A DNA stretch of 25,746 nt from an uncultured Erwinia sp. Lineage in GTDB: Bacteria > Pseudomonadota > Gammaproteobacteria > Enterobacterales > Enterobacteriaceae. The translations under genes were made by a program, and so were the position numbers. The DNA is taken from contig CAMIKG010000063.1 in NCBI GenBank assembly GCA_946221915.1, positions 1 through 25,746 on the forward strand, read 5' to 3'. The notes under the pieces were generated by a model, which was not told the origin of the DNA, did no database searches, and saw only the letters and a list, made by a program, of their open reading frames with translations. Shown here in pieces: positions 1-7,223 of the stretch (position 1 is the stretch's first letter; every line of letters starts with the position of its first letter).

Positions 1-6
1 CCCTAA

Positions 7-31
7 CCCTCCCCCATTTTAGGGAGGAGGG
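7..31 (-). terminator. G/C hairpin just downstream of mtnD, possible terminator
   Basis: A 9-base C/T-rich arm (7-15) and a 10-base G/A-rich arm (22-31) can pair across a six-base loop, six bases after the mtnD stop. No T tract follows on the minus strand within the window, so it may be an mRNA-stabilising hairpin or a short intergenic repeat rather than a true intrinsic terminator. Confidence 0.35.
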
Positions 32-37
32 AGGTCA

Positions 38-580
38 CTACGGCAGGCGCGGATAGGCATCAGCGATCGTGTCGCCGGTGAAGTTAGCGATCCAGCCTTC
101 CTGGTTATCGAAAATACGAATCGCAGTAAAGTGCGGCGCCGATCCCATATCAAACCAGTGCGGCGTTCCCGCCGGTACAGAGATCAGGTCATTCTTTTCA
201 CACAGGATCTGGTAGATCTTGCCATCCAGGTGCAGGCAGAACAGCCCGGCGCCTTCAACAAAGAAACGCACTTCGTCTTCGCCATGGGTATGCTCAGAAA
301 GAAACTTGGTGCGCAGCACCTCTTTCTGCGGGTTATCAGCACGCATGCTGATCACATCCCAGCTCTGATAGCCCTTCTCCGCCACCAGGCGATCAATCGC
401 ATGCTGATAGGCTTTGATCACGGTGTCAGCATCCGGATTCTCCCCCAGATCGCGATCGGCTTCCCAGCGTTCAAAGCGCACGTCTTTGGCATTCAGCTGC
501 TGACGGATTTCTTCAGCATCCGTGCTGTGCCAGATCGGCTGGCTGGCTTCGGTATCGGTAAAAATAGTCAATGCACTCAT
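38..580 (-). CDS. mtnD: Acireductone dioxygenase MtnD
   Basis: Oxidises acireductone (1,2-dihydroxy-3-keto-5-methylthiopentene) to 2-keto-4-methylthiobutyrate and formate with iron, or off-pathway with nickel, in the methionine salvage pathway of the cytoplasm. The 180-residue cupin protein has the expected metal ligands: H97 and H99 in an EHTHGEDE stretch, E103, and H141 in PAGTPHWFD, the arrangement of the Klebsiella enzyme. Length is normal. The ATG at 580 overlaps the mtnC stop by four bases (ATGA), so it is probably translationally coupled as the last gene of mtnB-mtnC-mtnD. Any mtnK/mtnA genes would lie outside the window. Confidence 0.96.
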   Translation of the reverse strand: MSALTIFTDTEASQPIWHSTDAEEIRQQLNAKDVRFERWEADRDLGENPDADTVIKAYQHAIDRLVAEKGYQSWDVISMRADNPQKEVLRTKFLSEHTHGEDEVRFFVEGAGLFCLHLDGKIYQILCEKNDLISVPAGTPHWFDMGSAPHFTAIRIFDNQEGWIANFTGDTIADAYPRLP

Positions 581-1266
581 GAGGAAAACAGCTCCAGGTT
601 AATCTGATCAAAACGGTTTACCTGACGATGGACGCTGAGCGCATCCGCCTCGCCGCGAATTAACTGCACGGTGTGCCAGCCTGCCTGCTGCGCCGCATCC
701 AGTTCCTGATGGATATCGGACAAAAACAGCAGTTCACTGGCGGGCAGATCGATCTGGCTGGCGATGTTGCGGTAGGAGGACTCCTCACGCTTGGCGCCGA
801 CATGGGTATCGAAATAGCCGCTAAATAGCGGAGTGATATCACCTTCCTCGCTGTAGCCAAATAACAATTTCTGCGCAGCTACTGAGCCAGATGAATAAAC
901 ATATAATGCAATGCCCTGCGCCTGCCACTGTTGCAGCGCAGGCAGCACGTCCGGATAAAGATGCCCTTTAAAATCGCCGTTCACGTAGCCATCGCGCCAG
1001 ATCATGCCCTGCAGGGCTTTCAGCGGCGTGGATTTGCGATCTTCATCGATATATGCCAGCAGGGTCTGAGTCAGCTGTTCAGGGGAGGCTTGCGGCTGGG
1101 CAATTTCGCTGCGCAGCTCGTCCAGCGCGGCCTGCACCGCCGCTTCCTGCTGATGCTGCACCAGCCAGGCCGCCAGCCGCTCTCGGGCATAGGGAAATAA
1201 GATGTTATGCACAAAGCGAATATCGCTGGTGGTGCCTTCAATATCGGTGACAATCGCGCGGATCAT
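577..1266 (-). CDS. mtnC: Bifunctional enolase-phosphatase MtnC
   Basis: Converts 2,3-diketo-5-methylthiopentyl-1-phosphate to acireductone by enolisation and dephosphorylation. The 229-residue HAD-superfamily protein begins with the family-specific motif I TDIEGTT (D8 as nucleophile, E10), has the motif II stretch YVYSSGSVAAQK in the middle and a motif III/IV LFLSDIHQELDAA near the C terminus. It lies between mtnB and mtnD with ATGA overlaps on both sides, which is typical of a coupled operon. The length matches the E1 enolase-phosphatases of enterobacteria. No frameshift or missing key residue is visible. Confidence 0.96.
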   Translation of the reverse strand: MIRAIVTDIEGTTSDIRFVHNILFPYARERLAAWLVQHQQEAAVQAALDELRSEIAQPQASPEQLTQTLLAYIDEDRKSTPLKALQGMIWRDGYVNGDFKGHLYPDVLPALQQWQAQGIALYVYSSGSVAAQKLLFGYSEEGDITPLFSGYFDTHVGAKREESSYRNIASQIDLPASELLFLSDIHQELDAAQQAGWHTVQLIRGEADALSVHRQVNRFDQINLELFSS

Positions 1267-1877
1267 TTGGCCTCCAGCAGGCGTCGTTGCATTTCACATA
1301 AGAACAGGAATTCCAGACCTTCCAGATGACGCTGCGCCTCTGCAACACCTTTGCCCCAGCAGGTCAGGCCGTGGCCGCGTAACAGGAAACCGTAACGCAG
1401 CGGCGTCTGCTGATGAAACGCTTCGAGTCGCTGCGCCAGCGCGGCGATATCCTGGTCGTTATCAAACAGCGGGATCGCCACGCTGTCGAGGTGCGAGTGC
1501 TGGCCAGCGAGGGTTTTCTGCATTTCATAGCCCTGCAGAATCAGCGCACTGCCTTTTTCCACGCGGGAAAGCACCGTTGAATTGACAGTATGGGTGTGCA
1601 GCACCGCACCAGCGTCGGGAAACAGGCGATAGATTAGGGTATGCAGCCCGGTCTCCGCCGACGGTTTACGTCCGGAGGGCACATGGTTGCTGGCGATCTC
1701 CACCTGAATAAAATCGTCCGGCGTCAGGCTGCCTTTATCTTTACCGGATTCGCTGAGCAGGCAATAGCGGTCATCCTGGCGTACCGACATATTACCGCCG
1801 GTGGCAGGCGCCCAGCCTTTGGCGCCAATCCAGTGGCAGGTCGCCACCAGTTGATCTAACTGAGATAAAACCGTCAT
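1263..1877 (-). CDS. mtnB: Methylthioribulose-1-phosphate dehydratase MtnB
   Basis: Dehydrates 5-methylthioribulose-1-phosphate to the diketo phosphate used by MtnC. It is a 204-residue class II aldolase/adducin-fold protein. Zinc ligands are visible as H94 and H96 in VLHTHTVNST, with a third histidine in the RGHGLTCWGKG stretch, and the N-terminal GWAPATGGNMS motif is typical of MtnB. The ATG at 1877 is preceded by an AAGGA Shine-Dalgarno. It is the first gene of the minus-strand operon and is divergent from mtnE across a 333-bp region occupied mostly by a structured repeat element. Confidence 0.95.
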   Translation of the reverse strand: MTVLSQLDQLVATCHWIGAKGWAPATGGNMSVRQDDRYCLLSESGKDKGSLTPDDFIQVEIASNHVPSGRKPSAETGLHTLIYRLFPDAGAVLHTHTVNSTVLSRVEKGSALILQGYEMQKTLAGQHSHLDSVAIPLFDNDQDIAALAQRLEAFHQQTPLRYGFLLRGHGLTCWGKGVAEAQRHLEGLEFLFLCEMQRRLLEAK

Positions 1878-1923
1878 ACCGTTCCTTATTCAACAGGTGA
1901 TTGCCACGATGTCGTTGTATACA

Positions 1924-2120
1924 TACCCTAAATAATTCTGGTTGCAGGACAAAAGCGCCAATGGCGTTTTTGAACAGCGCTTGCGCTGGCCCCGTTAGGG
2001 GCAAGACCCAAAAGGGTCGAGTCACGCGGCAAGCCCGCGAGTCCCCGGCAGCATAGACTGCTATGTGACCGGGGTGAGCGGGCGAAGCTAACGCACCTGC
2101 AGCCAGAATTATGACGGGTA
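1924..2120. repeat. 197-bp structured intergenic element with 25-bp terminal inverted repeats
   Basis: The ends at 1924-1948 and 2096-2120 are inverted copies matching at 21 of 25 positions, with outer TACCC/GGGTA tips that would fit insertion at TA. The interior is a chain of palindromes: a near-palindrome around GCGCCAATGGCG (1954-1966), CAGCGC/GCGCTG (1975-1988), GCCCC/GGGGC (1989-2002), GACCC/GGGTC (2005-2018), and a long hairpin at 2033-2083 built from GCCCGC, CCCCGG and CATAG arms. There is no coding potential of its own. It resembles non-autonomous, MITE-like enterobacterial intergenic repeats. Copy number in the genome cannot be seen from one window. It fills most of the 1878-2210 gap between mtnB and mtnE. 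Confidence 0.7.
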
Positions 2121-2137
2121 TGGACGTCTATGCGTCT
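2114..2137 (+). promoter_or_regulatory. Candidate MetJ operator (tandem Met boxes) upstream of mtnE
   Basis: The consensus Met box is AGACGTCT. GGACGTCT at 2122-2129 matches 7 of 8 and the abutting ATGCGTCT at 2130-2137 matches 6 of 8. A weak third box at 2114-2121 (4 of 8) overlaps the end of the repeat element. The tandem 8-bp phasing, the position immediately before the mtnE -35 hexamer and the methionine-related target gene all fit MetJ-SAM repression. Confidence 0.6.
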
Positions 2138-2140
2138 TGA

Positions 2141-2169
2141 TTGCCAAATACTATCACCCTGTTTATAGT
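2141..2169 (+). promoter_or_regulatory. Sigma70-type promoter of mtnE
   Basis: TTGCCA at 2141-2146 (5 of 6 to TTGACA), a 17-bp spacer, and TATAGT at 2164-2169 (4 of 6 to TATAAT). Transcription would start near 2176, about 35 bp before the mtnE ATG. The Met boxes abut its upstream side. Confidence 0.6.
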
Positions 2170-2210
2170 GAGAGCAACTTGAAGAAATTCGCGCTAAAGG
2201 TCAGATACGT

Positions 2211-3371
2211 ATGAGTCAAACTCCACTGATTCCCGAGAGCAAACTTCCGGCGCTCGGCACCACTATTTTCACGCAAATGAGCGCCCTTGCGACGCAGCAT
2301 CAGGCAATTAACCTGTCGCAGGGTTTCCCGGACTTTGATGGCCCGGCTTATCTGCAGGAGCGTCTGGCATACCATGTCAGCCAGGGCGCTAACCAGTATG
2401 CACCGATGACCGGCGTTCAGCCGCTGCGTGAGGCGATTGCCGATAAGACCGCTGCGCTGTATGGCTATCAGCCGGATGCCAGCACGGATATCACCGTCAC
2501 TGCCGGTGCCACCGAAGCGTTGTATGCGGCGATTACCGCGCTGGTGCGTCCGGGCGATGAAGTGATTTGCTTTGACCCAAGTTACGACAGTTATGCCCCC
2601 GCCGTCACGCTCGCCGGTGGCGTACTGAAGCGTATCGCGCTGCAGCCGCCTGCGTTTAAGGTCGACTGGCAGCAGTTCGCCTCACTGTTGTCGCCACGCA
2701 CCCGGCTGGTGATCCTCAATACACCACATAACCCGTCGGCAACGGTCTGGCAGAAAAGTGATTTCGCTGCACTGTGGCAGGCGATTGCTGGCCAGGAAAT
2801 TTATGTGCTGAGCGACGAAGTGTATGAGCATATCTGCTTTGATGCCGCAGGCCATGCCAGCGTGCTGGCGCATCCGCAGCTGCGTGAACGCGCTATCGCC
2901 GTCTCCTCGTTCGGTAAAACCTTCCATATGACCGGCTGGAAAGTGGGCTACTGCGTCGCGCCTGCAGCACTGAGCGCGGAAATTCGTAAAGTGCACCAGT
3001 ATCTGACTTTTTCGGTGAATACCCCGGCGCAGCTGGCGCTGGCGGATATGCTGCGCCAGCAGCCTGAGCATTATCAGCAACTGCCGGAGTTCTACCGTGC
3101 GCGCCGCGATCGTTTCGTACAGGCGCTGGCGAAAAGTCGTCTGGAACTGCTGCCGTGCGAAGGCACCTACTTCTTACTGGCGGATTACAGCGCGATTTCC
3201 GATCTCGACGACGTCAGCTTCTGCCAGTGGCTGACGAAAGAGGCTGGCGTGGCAGCGATACCGCTGTCCGTGTTCTGCGCCGATCCTTTCCCTCATAAAC
3301 TGATCCGCCTGTGCTTCGCGAAGCAGGAAGCCACGCTGGATGCTGCTGCGGAGCGCCTGTGTCAACTTTAA
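2211..3371 (+). CDS. mtnE: Methionine/KMTB aminotransferase (YbdL/MtnE type)
   Basis: PLP-dependent fold-type I aminotransferase that converts 2-keto-4-methylthiobutyrate to methionine, the last step of methionine salvage, preferring glutamine as amino donor in this family. Its 386 residues equal the length of E. coli YbdL. Visible features are the AGATEALYAA segment for cofactor phosphate, NTPHNPSA (residues 170-177), the SDEVYEH stretch, and SSFGKTFHMTGWK with the PLP lysine at K236. The ATG at 2211 is preceded by AAAGGT. The stop codon lies inside the next gene, an omega-amidase, which supports use of glutamine as donor. Candidate Met boxes lie at the promoter. Confidence 0.93.
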   Translation: MSQTPLIPESKLPALGTTIFTQMSALATQHQAINLSQGFPDFDGPAYLQERLAYHVSQGANQYAPMTGVQPLREAIADKTAALYGYQPDASTDITVTAGATEALYAAITALVRPGDEVICFDPSYDSYAPAVTLAGGVLKRIALQPPAFKVDWQQFASLLSPRTRLVILNTPHNPSATVWQKSDFAALWQAIAGQEIYVLSDEVYEHICFDAAGHASVLAHPQLRERAIAVSSFGKTFHMTGWKVGYCVAPAALSAEIRKVHQYLTFSVNTPAQLALADMLRQQPEHYQQLPEFYRARRDRFVQALAKSRLELLPCEGTYFLLADYSAISDLDDVSFCQWLTKEAGVAAIPLSVFCADPFPHKLIRLCFAKQEATLDAAAERLCQL

Positions 3372-4126
3372 ACCTGACCGTAATGCAACAACCGCTGGTG
3401 TGGATGGATGGCGAAGCGAACCTGCGCCACTTTGATACCCTGCTGGCGGATATTCGCGGACGTGACCTGATTCTGTTGCCGGAAATGTTTACTACCGGTT
3501 TCGCCATGGAAGCGGCGCAATCGTCGCTGCCACAGTCGCGGGTGGTGGAGTGGTTGCATGGCCATGCGCAAGCCACGAACGCTCTGGTGGGTGGCAGCGC
3601 AGCCATTCAGACGGAGAAAGGCGCAGTCAACCGCTTCCTGCTGGTGGAGCCGAACGGCACGCTGCACAGCTATGACAAACGTCATCTGTTCCGTATGGCG
3701 GATGAGCACCACCATTATCAGGCAGGTGACAAGCGCGAGATTATTGAGTGGCGCGGCTGGCGGATTCTGCCGCAAATCTGTTACGACCTGCGCTTCCCGG
3801 TGTTTTCGCGTAACCAGAACGACTACGATCTGGCGCTGTATGTGGCGAACTGGCCTGCGCCGCGCGCGCTGCACTGGCAGGCACTGCTGCTGGCACGCGC
3901 AATTGAAAACCAGGCGTATGTCGCGGGCTGTAACCGCGTTGGCAGCGACGGCAACCAGCATCAGTACAGCGGAGACAGCCGGATTATCAGTCCACAGGGT
4001 GAGATTCTGGCAGCGGGCGAACCACATCAGGCGGCGCGTCTGGATGCTGAGCTGTCGCTGGAGACACTGCGCGAGTATCGCGAAAGATTTCCGGCATGGC
4101 GCGATGCCGACAACTTTAGCCTCTGA
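3359..4126 (+). CDS. yafV: Omega-amidase, nitrilase superfamily (YafV/MtnU-like)
   Basis: Hydrolyses 2-oxoglutaramate, and probably 2-oxosuccinamate, to the 2-oxoacid and ammonia, removing the ketoacid left after glutamine transamination by MtnE. I place the start at GTG 3359: this gives 255 residues against 256 for E. coli YafV, the N terminus (STLNLTVMQQPLVWMDG) aligns with YafV, and GGAG at 3350-3353 is well spaced. An ATG at 3311 is possible in frame but would add an unrelated N terminus read through mtnE sequence. The nitrilase triad is E42, K107 and C141 (ICYDLRFP). It overlaps mtnE by 13 bases, so the two are probably co-translated. Confidence 0.93.
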   Translation: MSTLNLTVMQQPLVWMDGEANLRHFDTLLADIRGRDLILLPEMFTTGFAMEAAQSSLPQSRVVEWLHGHAQATNALVGGSAAIQTEKGAVNRFLLVEPNGTLHSYDKRHLFRMADEHHHYQAGDKREIIEWRGWRILPQICYDLRFPVFSRNQNDYDLALYVANWPAPRALHWQALLLARAIENQAYVAGCNRVGSDGNQHQYSGDSRIISPQGEILAAGEPHQAARLDAELSLETLREYRERFPAWRDADNFSL

Positions 4127-4154
4127 CCTCAGGCTAATGTGCGGCCCCTGAAAA

Positions 4155-4194
4155 CAGACCGCCCGCAGAAAGCATACTTTCTGCGGGCGGTCTG
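4155..4194. terminator. Perfect 18-bp inverted repeat, probable terminator of mtnE-yafV
   Basis: Arms 4155-4172 and 4177-4194 are perfectly complementary over 18 bases with a four-base CATA loop, about 30 bases after the yafV stop. The plus-strand transcript lacks a T run after the stem, whereas the minus-strand reading ends in four Ts. It probably ends or protects the mtnE-yafV transcript and may block read-through from the right. Confidence 0.6.
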
Positions 4195-4553
4195 CTGACG
4201 ATTTAGCGCTGTGGCTGGTAAATAAAGCTAACCTGTCACGCCACACAAGCTTCCATTCCACTGATTCTCACTACAGCTACGGTATCCTCGCCGGTACAGC
4301 ATGCTATCCTCCGGCGGTCATTATTATAATTAACCTGATACCTCGGTCATTTCCCTGGTGTTAGCCATGTTTATGGAAGAACTTAAGGCAAATTATGCCG
4401 ATAAATTCGCCCGGATCAATGCCCGCTGATAAACGTGTTAAATGAATGCTTAATCGCCCCGAAAAAAATATTACCTTGTTTATCAGGCAGAAAAAGGTAA
4501 CATCGCCGTCCGAAGGCAGGAAGAATAAGTGATATCAGCGGAAAATAAAGAAG
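4195..4553. other. AT-rich intergenic stretch without a convincing gene
   Basis: This stretch is clearly more AT-rich than the flanking genes. It contains one short open frame, ATG 4368 to TGA ending 4430 (20 residues; second ATG at 4374), without a clear Shine-Dalgarno. Its frame runs open upstream only to a TAA near 4330, so it could be a gene remnant. Short inverted repeats are present: GCTGATAAAC (4425-4434) with GTTTATCAGGC (4478-4488), and TTACCTT (4471-4477) with AAGGTAA (4494-4500). I see no promoter or RNA gene I can name. Confidence 0.4.
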
Positions 4554-4601
4554 AAAACACCAAAGTTCATCAGAAATTAATTAGATTTACTTAGGTGTTT
4601 T
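4554..4601 (-). terminator. Possible terminator of the hpxFGHIJK operon
   Basis: AAAACACCAAAGT (4554-4566) and ACTTAGGTGTTTT (4589-4601) pair at 12 of 13 positions. Read on the minus strand, the stem is followed by a T-rich tract (TTTTCTTCTTTATTTT). It lies about 55 bases after the hpxK stop. The 22-base loop is longer than usual, so it could instead be an operator-like inverted repeat. Confidence 0.4.
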
Positions 4602-4656
4602 TGTTACTCGAATGGATACATTTTCTGGAAACAACTGACAATATTCAGAGCAGAAG

Positions 4657-5946
4657 TCAGTGTTTCTGGCTCCTGATCACATCACTGTCACCACGGGCGA
4701 TATCATACACCGCCTGCAGATAAGCCTGCAGCGCAATAGCGACATCAGTCTCCATCACGGCTTCTGCCGGATGATGACTGATACCACGATCGCAACGCAC
4801 AAACAGCATCCCCACCGGCCAGCGCTCCGCAATAGCAATCGCGTCGTGTCCTGCACCACTGGGCAGCGCCGGTGCCGTACCCTGCGCCTGGGTTACTGCT
4901 GAAGCCAGCACCGCCTGTAACACCGTATCACAGCGCGTGGCGCCAATACGGTAATATTCATCGGCGGTGAAACCTAACCCGCGGCGCTGCGCGATCGCCT
5001 CAGCCTTCGCCAGCAGGTCGGCCAGCAAATCCGCCAGCGGCTGATCTTCTGGCCCACGCACATCCAGCGTCAAATGAACCTCCCCCGGAATCACGTTCAC
5101 CGCCCCAGGCAGGCATTGTAAGGTGCCAAAAGTGGCGACTAATTGCGGATGACATTCTGGTGTGCGTTTTTCGGCATACACCATCCACTCAGCGGCGGCA
5201 GCCAGCGCATCTTTACGCTGCTGCATCGGCACGGTGCCAGCATGTCCGGCTTCACCGCTAAAACGGCAGTTCAGCCTGCGCGCGCCGTTAATTGCCGTCA
5301 CTACGCCCAGCGGCAGCTGCGCCTGCTCCAGACACGGCCCCTGCTCAATATGCAGCTCAAGGTAGGCGACAATATCGCTCACCGGACGTGCCGCCTGAGC
5401 AATATTGCCCGCCTCCAGCCCTGCCATCTGCAGCGCCTCGGCGACGCTGATCCCCTCGGCATCCTGCTGCGCCAGCCAGCCTGACGGCCAGCTGCCGGTA
5501 ATCCCGCGGCTGCCAAGCAGTGTAATGCCGAAACGCGTGCCCTCTTCATCACAAAAACCGACAATCTCGATTGCCAGCGGCAGGCGCAGCTGGCGCTGAT
5601 GCAGCCAGTGAACGGTTTCAATCGCCGTCAGTACGCCCAGCATGCCGTCATAGCGTCCGCCATCGCGCACGGTATCCAGATGAGAACCCAGCAACAGCGC
5701 AGGCGCGTCAGACTGCGCACCTTCATAGCGGCCACAGATATTGCCGACGCTGTCCTGCCATACCCGCATTCCCGCCGCGAGCATCCACTCACCGACGAGC
5801 GCATTAGCGCGCAGATGCTCCGGCGACAAATAAACCCGCGTCAGCTGACCCGCAGTTTCACTGATTTCCGCCAGCGCATCGCAGTGCGCCATCACGCGCG
5901 CGGCCGCCTGCGCCGCGGCGTCGGCACTCATCAGGCAATCACTCAT
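4657..5946 (-). CDS. hpxK: Allantoate amidohydrolase HpxK (M20/M28 family)
   Basis: Hydrolyses allantoate to ureidoglycine (via ureidoglycine carbamate), releasing ammonia and CO2. It belongs to the bimetal M20 amidase/carbamoylase family. Expected ligands are visible: H89 in GSHLDT, D100 in GRYDG, E134/E135 in CDEEGTRFG, H199 in ELHIEQG, and a C-terminal ISHHPAEA histidine near 391. GEAGHAGTVPM carries the dimer-contributed H235. I choose ATG 5946 (429 residues) because it forms a TAATG junction with the hpxJ stop and has GGGAG upstream; an upstream in-frame ATG at 5976 would overlap hpxJ by 31 bases. L-carbamoylase is the main alternative, but the aminotransferase neighbour favours allantoate. 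Confidence 0.88.
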   Translation of the reverse strand: MSDCLMSADAAAQAAARVMAHCDALAEISETAGQLTRVYLSPEHLRANALVGEWMLAAGMRVWQDSVGNICGRYEGAQSDAPALLLGSHLDTVRDGGRYDGMLGVLTAIETVHWLHQRQLRLPLAIEIVGFCDEEGTRFGITLLGSRGITGSWPSGWLAQQDAEGISVAEALQMAGLEAGNIAQAARPVSDIVAYLELHIEQGPCLEQAQLPLGVVTAINGARRLNCRFSGEAGHAGTVPMQQRKDALAAAAEWMVYAEKRTPECHPQLVATFGTLQCLPGAVNVIPGEVHLTLDVRGPEDQPLADLLADLLAKAEAIAQRRGLGFTADEYYRIGATRCDTVLQAVLASAVTQAQGTAPALPSGAGHDAIAIAERWPVGMLFVRCDRGISHHPAEAVMETDVAIALQAYLQAVYDIARGDSDVIRSQKH

Positions 5947-7184
5947 TAACGGCTCCCGTTGCGGTAATGATCCCATGCCGCCTGCAGTGCAGCGCCCTGA
6001 GTGGTCTTAAAGCCAAGGTGGTTCAGCACCGCTTCCAGCGCCGCCAGCGTCTGCAACACACAATCTTTGCGCGCGTTGTAGCCCATGGTGCCGATACGCC
6101 ACACTTTACCCACCAGCGGACCAAACGAAGTGCCAATTTCAATGCCGAAATCTTCCAGCATCAGCTTACGCACCTGATCGCCATTGACGCCCTGCGGGAT
6201 CACCACCCCCAGCACGTTGTTCATTTTGTGTTTTAAATCGCCGAATGTTTCCAGTCCCATGCCCTGAATCCCGGCCAGCAGCGCAGCACCATGTAACTGA
6301 TGACGCGCAATGCTGTTATCCAGCCCTTCCTGCAGGATCAGGCGTGCGCATTCACGCGCGCCAAACAACGCTGTGGTCGCTTCGGTATGGTGATTCAGTC
6401 GCTCCGGTCCCCAGTAGTCCATGATCATGCCGAGATCGAAATAGTTGGAGTAGATCATCTCATCTTCGCCGTCCTGATGGTCGGCGGTGCGAATGCCCTC
6501 TTCAACACATTTACGCTTACGGATCACTGCTTCCATCTGTGGACTCAGGGTGATCGGCGAGGTACCGGACGGGCCGCCAAGACACTTCTGCATCCCGGCA
6601 GAGACCGCATCCAGTCCCCAGGCGTCGGTTTCCAGCGGGTTGCCGCCAAACGAAGCGGTGGCATCGGTATAGAACAGCACGCCATACTGGCGGCAGATCT
6701 CGCCCAGCTTTTCCAGCGGCTGCAGCATAGTAGTCGACGTATCGCCCTGTACCGTCAGCAGCAGGCGCGGACGCACTTTCTTGATCGCGTCTTCGATCTG
6801 ATCCGGGCTGAACACTTCGCCCCACGGCACTTCAATGGTATGCACTTCTGCGCGGCAGCGGCGGGCGATTTCACACAGCAGATGACCGAAACGACCAAAT
6901 ACCGGCACCAGCACTTTATCGCCAGGACGAATCGCCGACAGCAGAATCGCCTCGATACCGGCGCGGGAGGTGCCGTTGATCAGCATCGTCCAGCGGTTTT
7001 CGGTGCGGAATAGCGCGCGGTACAGCGCCATCACCTCGTTCATATAGTGCGTCATCGCCGGGTCGTACTGGCCCAGCAGCTGGCTGGACATGGCGCGCAG
7101 CACGCGCGGGTCGGCGTTAATCGGCCCCGGTCCCATCAGCAGGCGTTGCGGCGGATTGATTTGTGGGTACTGAGTGATATCCAT
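5946..7184 (-). CDS. hpxJ: Ureidoglycine-glyoxylate aminotransferase HpxJ
   Basis: PLP-dependent transaminase of the alanine-glyoxylate aminotransferase class, similar to Bacillus PucG. It converts unstable ureidoglycine plus an oxoacid such as glyoxylate to oxalurate plus the amino acid. The 412-residue protein has the family's N-terminal LLMGPGP, NGTSRAGIEA (residues 70-79), D174 in FYTDATASFGG, and K200 in SAGMQKCLGGPSG as the Schiff-base lysine. The start at 7184 has AAGGA ten bases upstream. It overlaps hpxK by one base and follows the ABC ATPase after 39 bp. A serine-pyruvate transaminase would be the alternative reading, but the hpx context decides. Confidence 0.9.
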   Translation of the reverse strand: MDITQYPQINPPQRLLMGPGPINADPRVLRAMSSQLLGQYDPAMTHYMNEVMALYRALFRTENRWTMLINGTSRAGIEAILLSAIRPGDKVLVPVFGRFGHLLCEIARRCRAEVHTIEVPWGEVFSPDQIEDAIKKVRPRLLLTVQGDTSTTMLQPLEKLGEICRQYGVLFYTDATASFGGNPLETDAWGLDAVSAGMQKCLGGPSGTSPITLSPQMEAVIRKRKCVEEGIRTADHQDGEDEMIYSNYFDLGMIMDYWGPERLNHHTEATTALFGARECARLILQEGLDNSIARHQLHGAALLAGIQGMGLETFGDLKHKMNNVLGVVIPQGVNGDQVRKLMLEDFGIEIGTSFGPLVGKVWRIGTMGYNARKDCVLQTLAALEAVLNHLGFKTTQGAALQAAWDHYRNGSR

Positions 7185-7223
7185 GTTTCGTTCCTTATCG
7201 GGTTATCCTGATGCGAATTCTGA

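Noticed and set aside
1916..1925. GTATAC-containing site before mtnB as an HpxS operator
   Set aside because: Single half-site in an unrelated operon. GTATAC occurs several times in the window, at roughly chance frequency.
1792..2025. 77-residue minus-strand frame running from the repeat element into mtnB
   Set aside because: It overlaps the mtnB start in another frame and lies mainly in hairpin sequence.
1878..2210. SAM riboswitch in front of mtnE or mtnB
   Set aside because: No SAM-I/II/III core motif was recognised. The structure present is explained by the repeat element and Met boxes.
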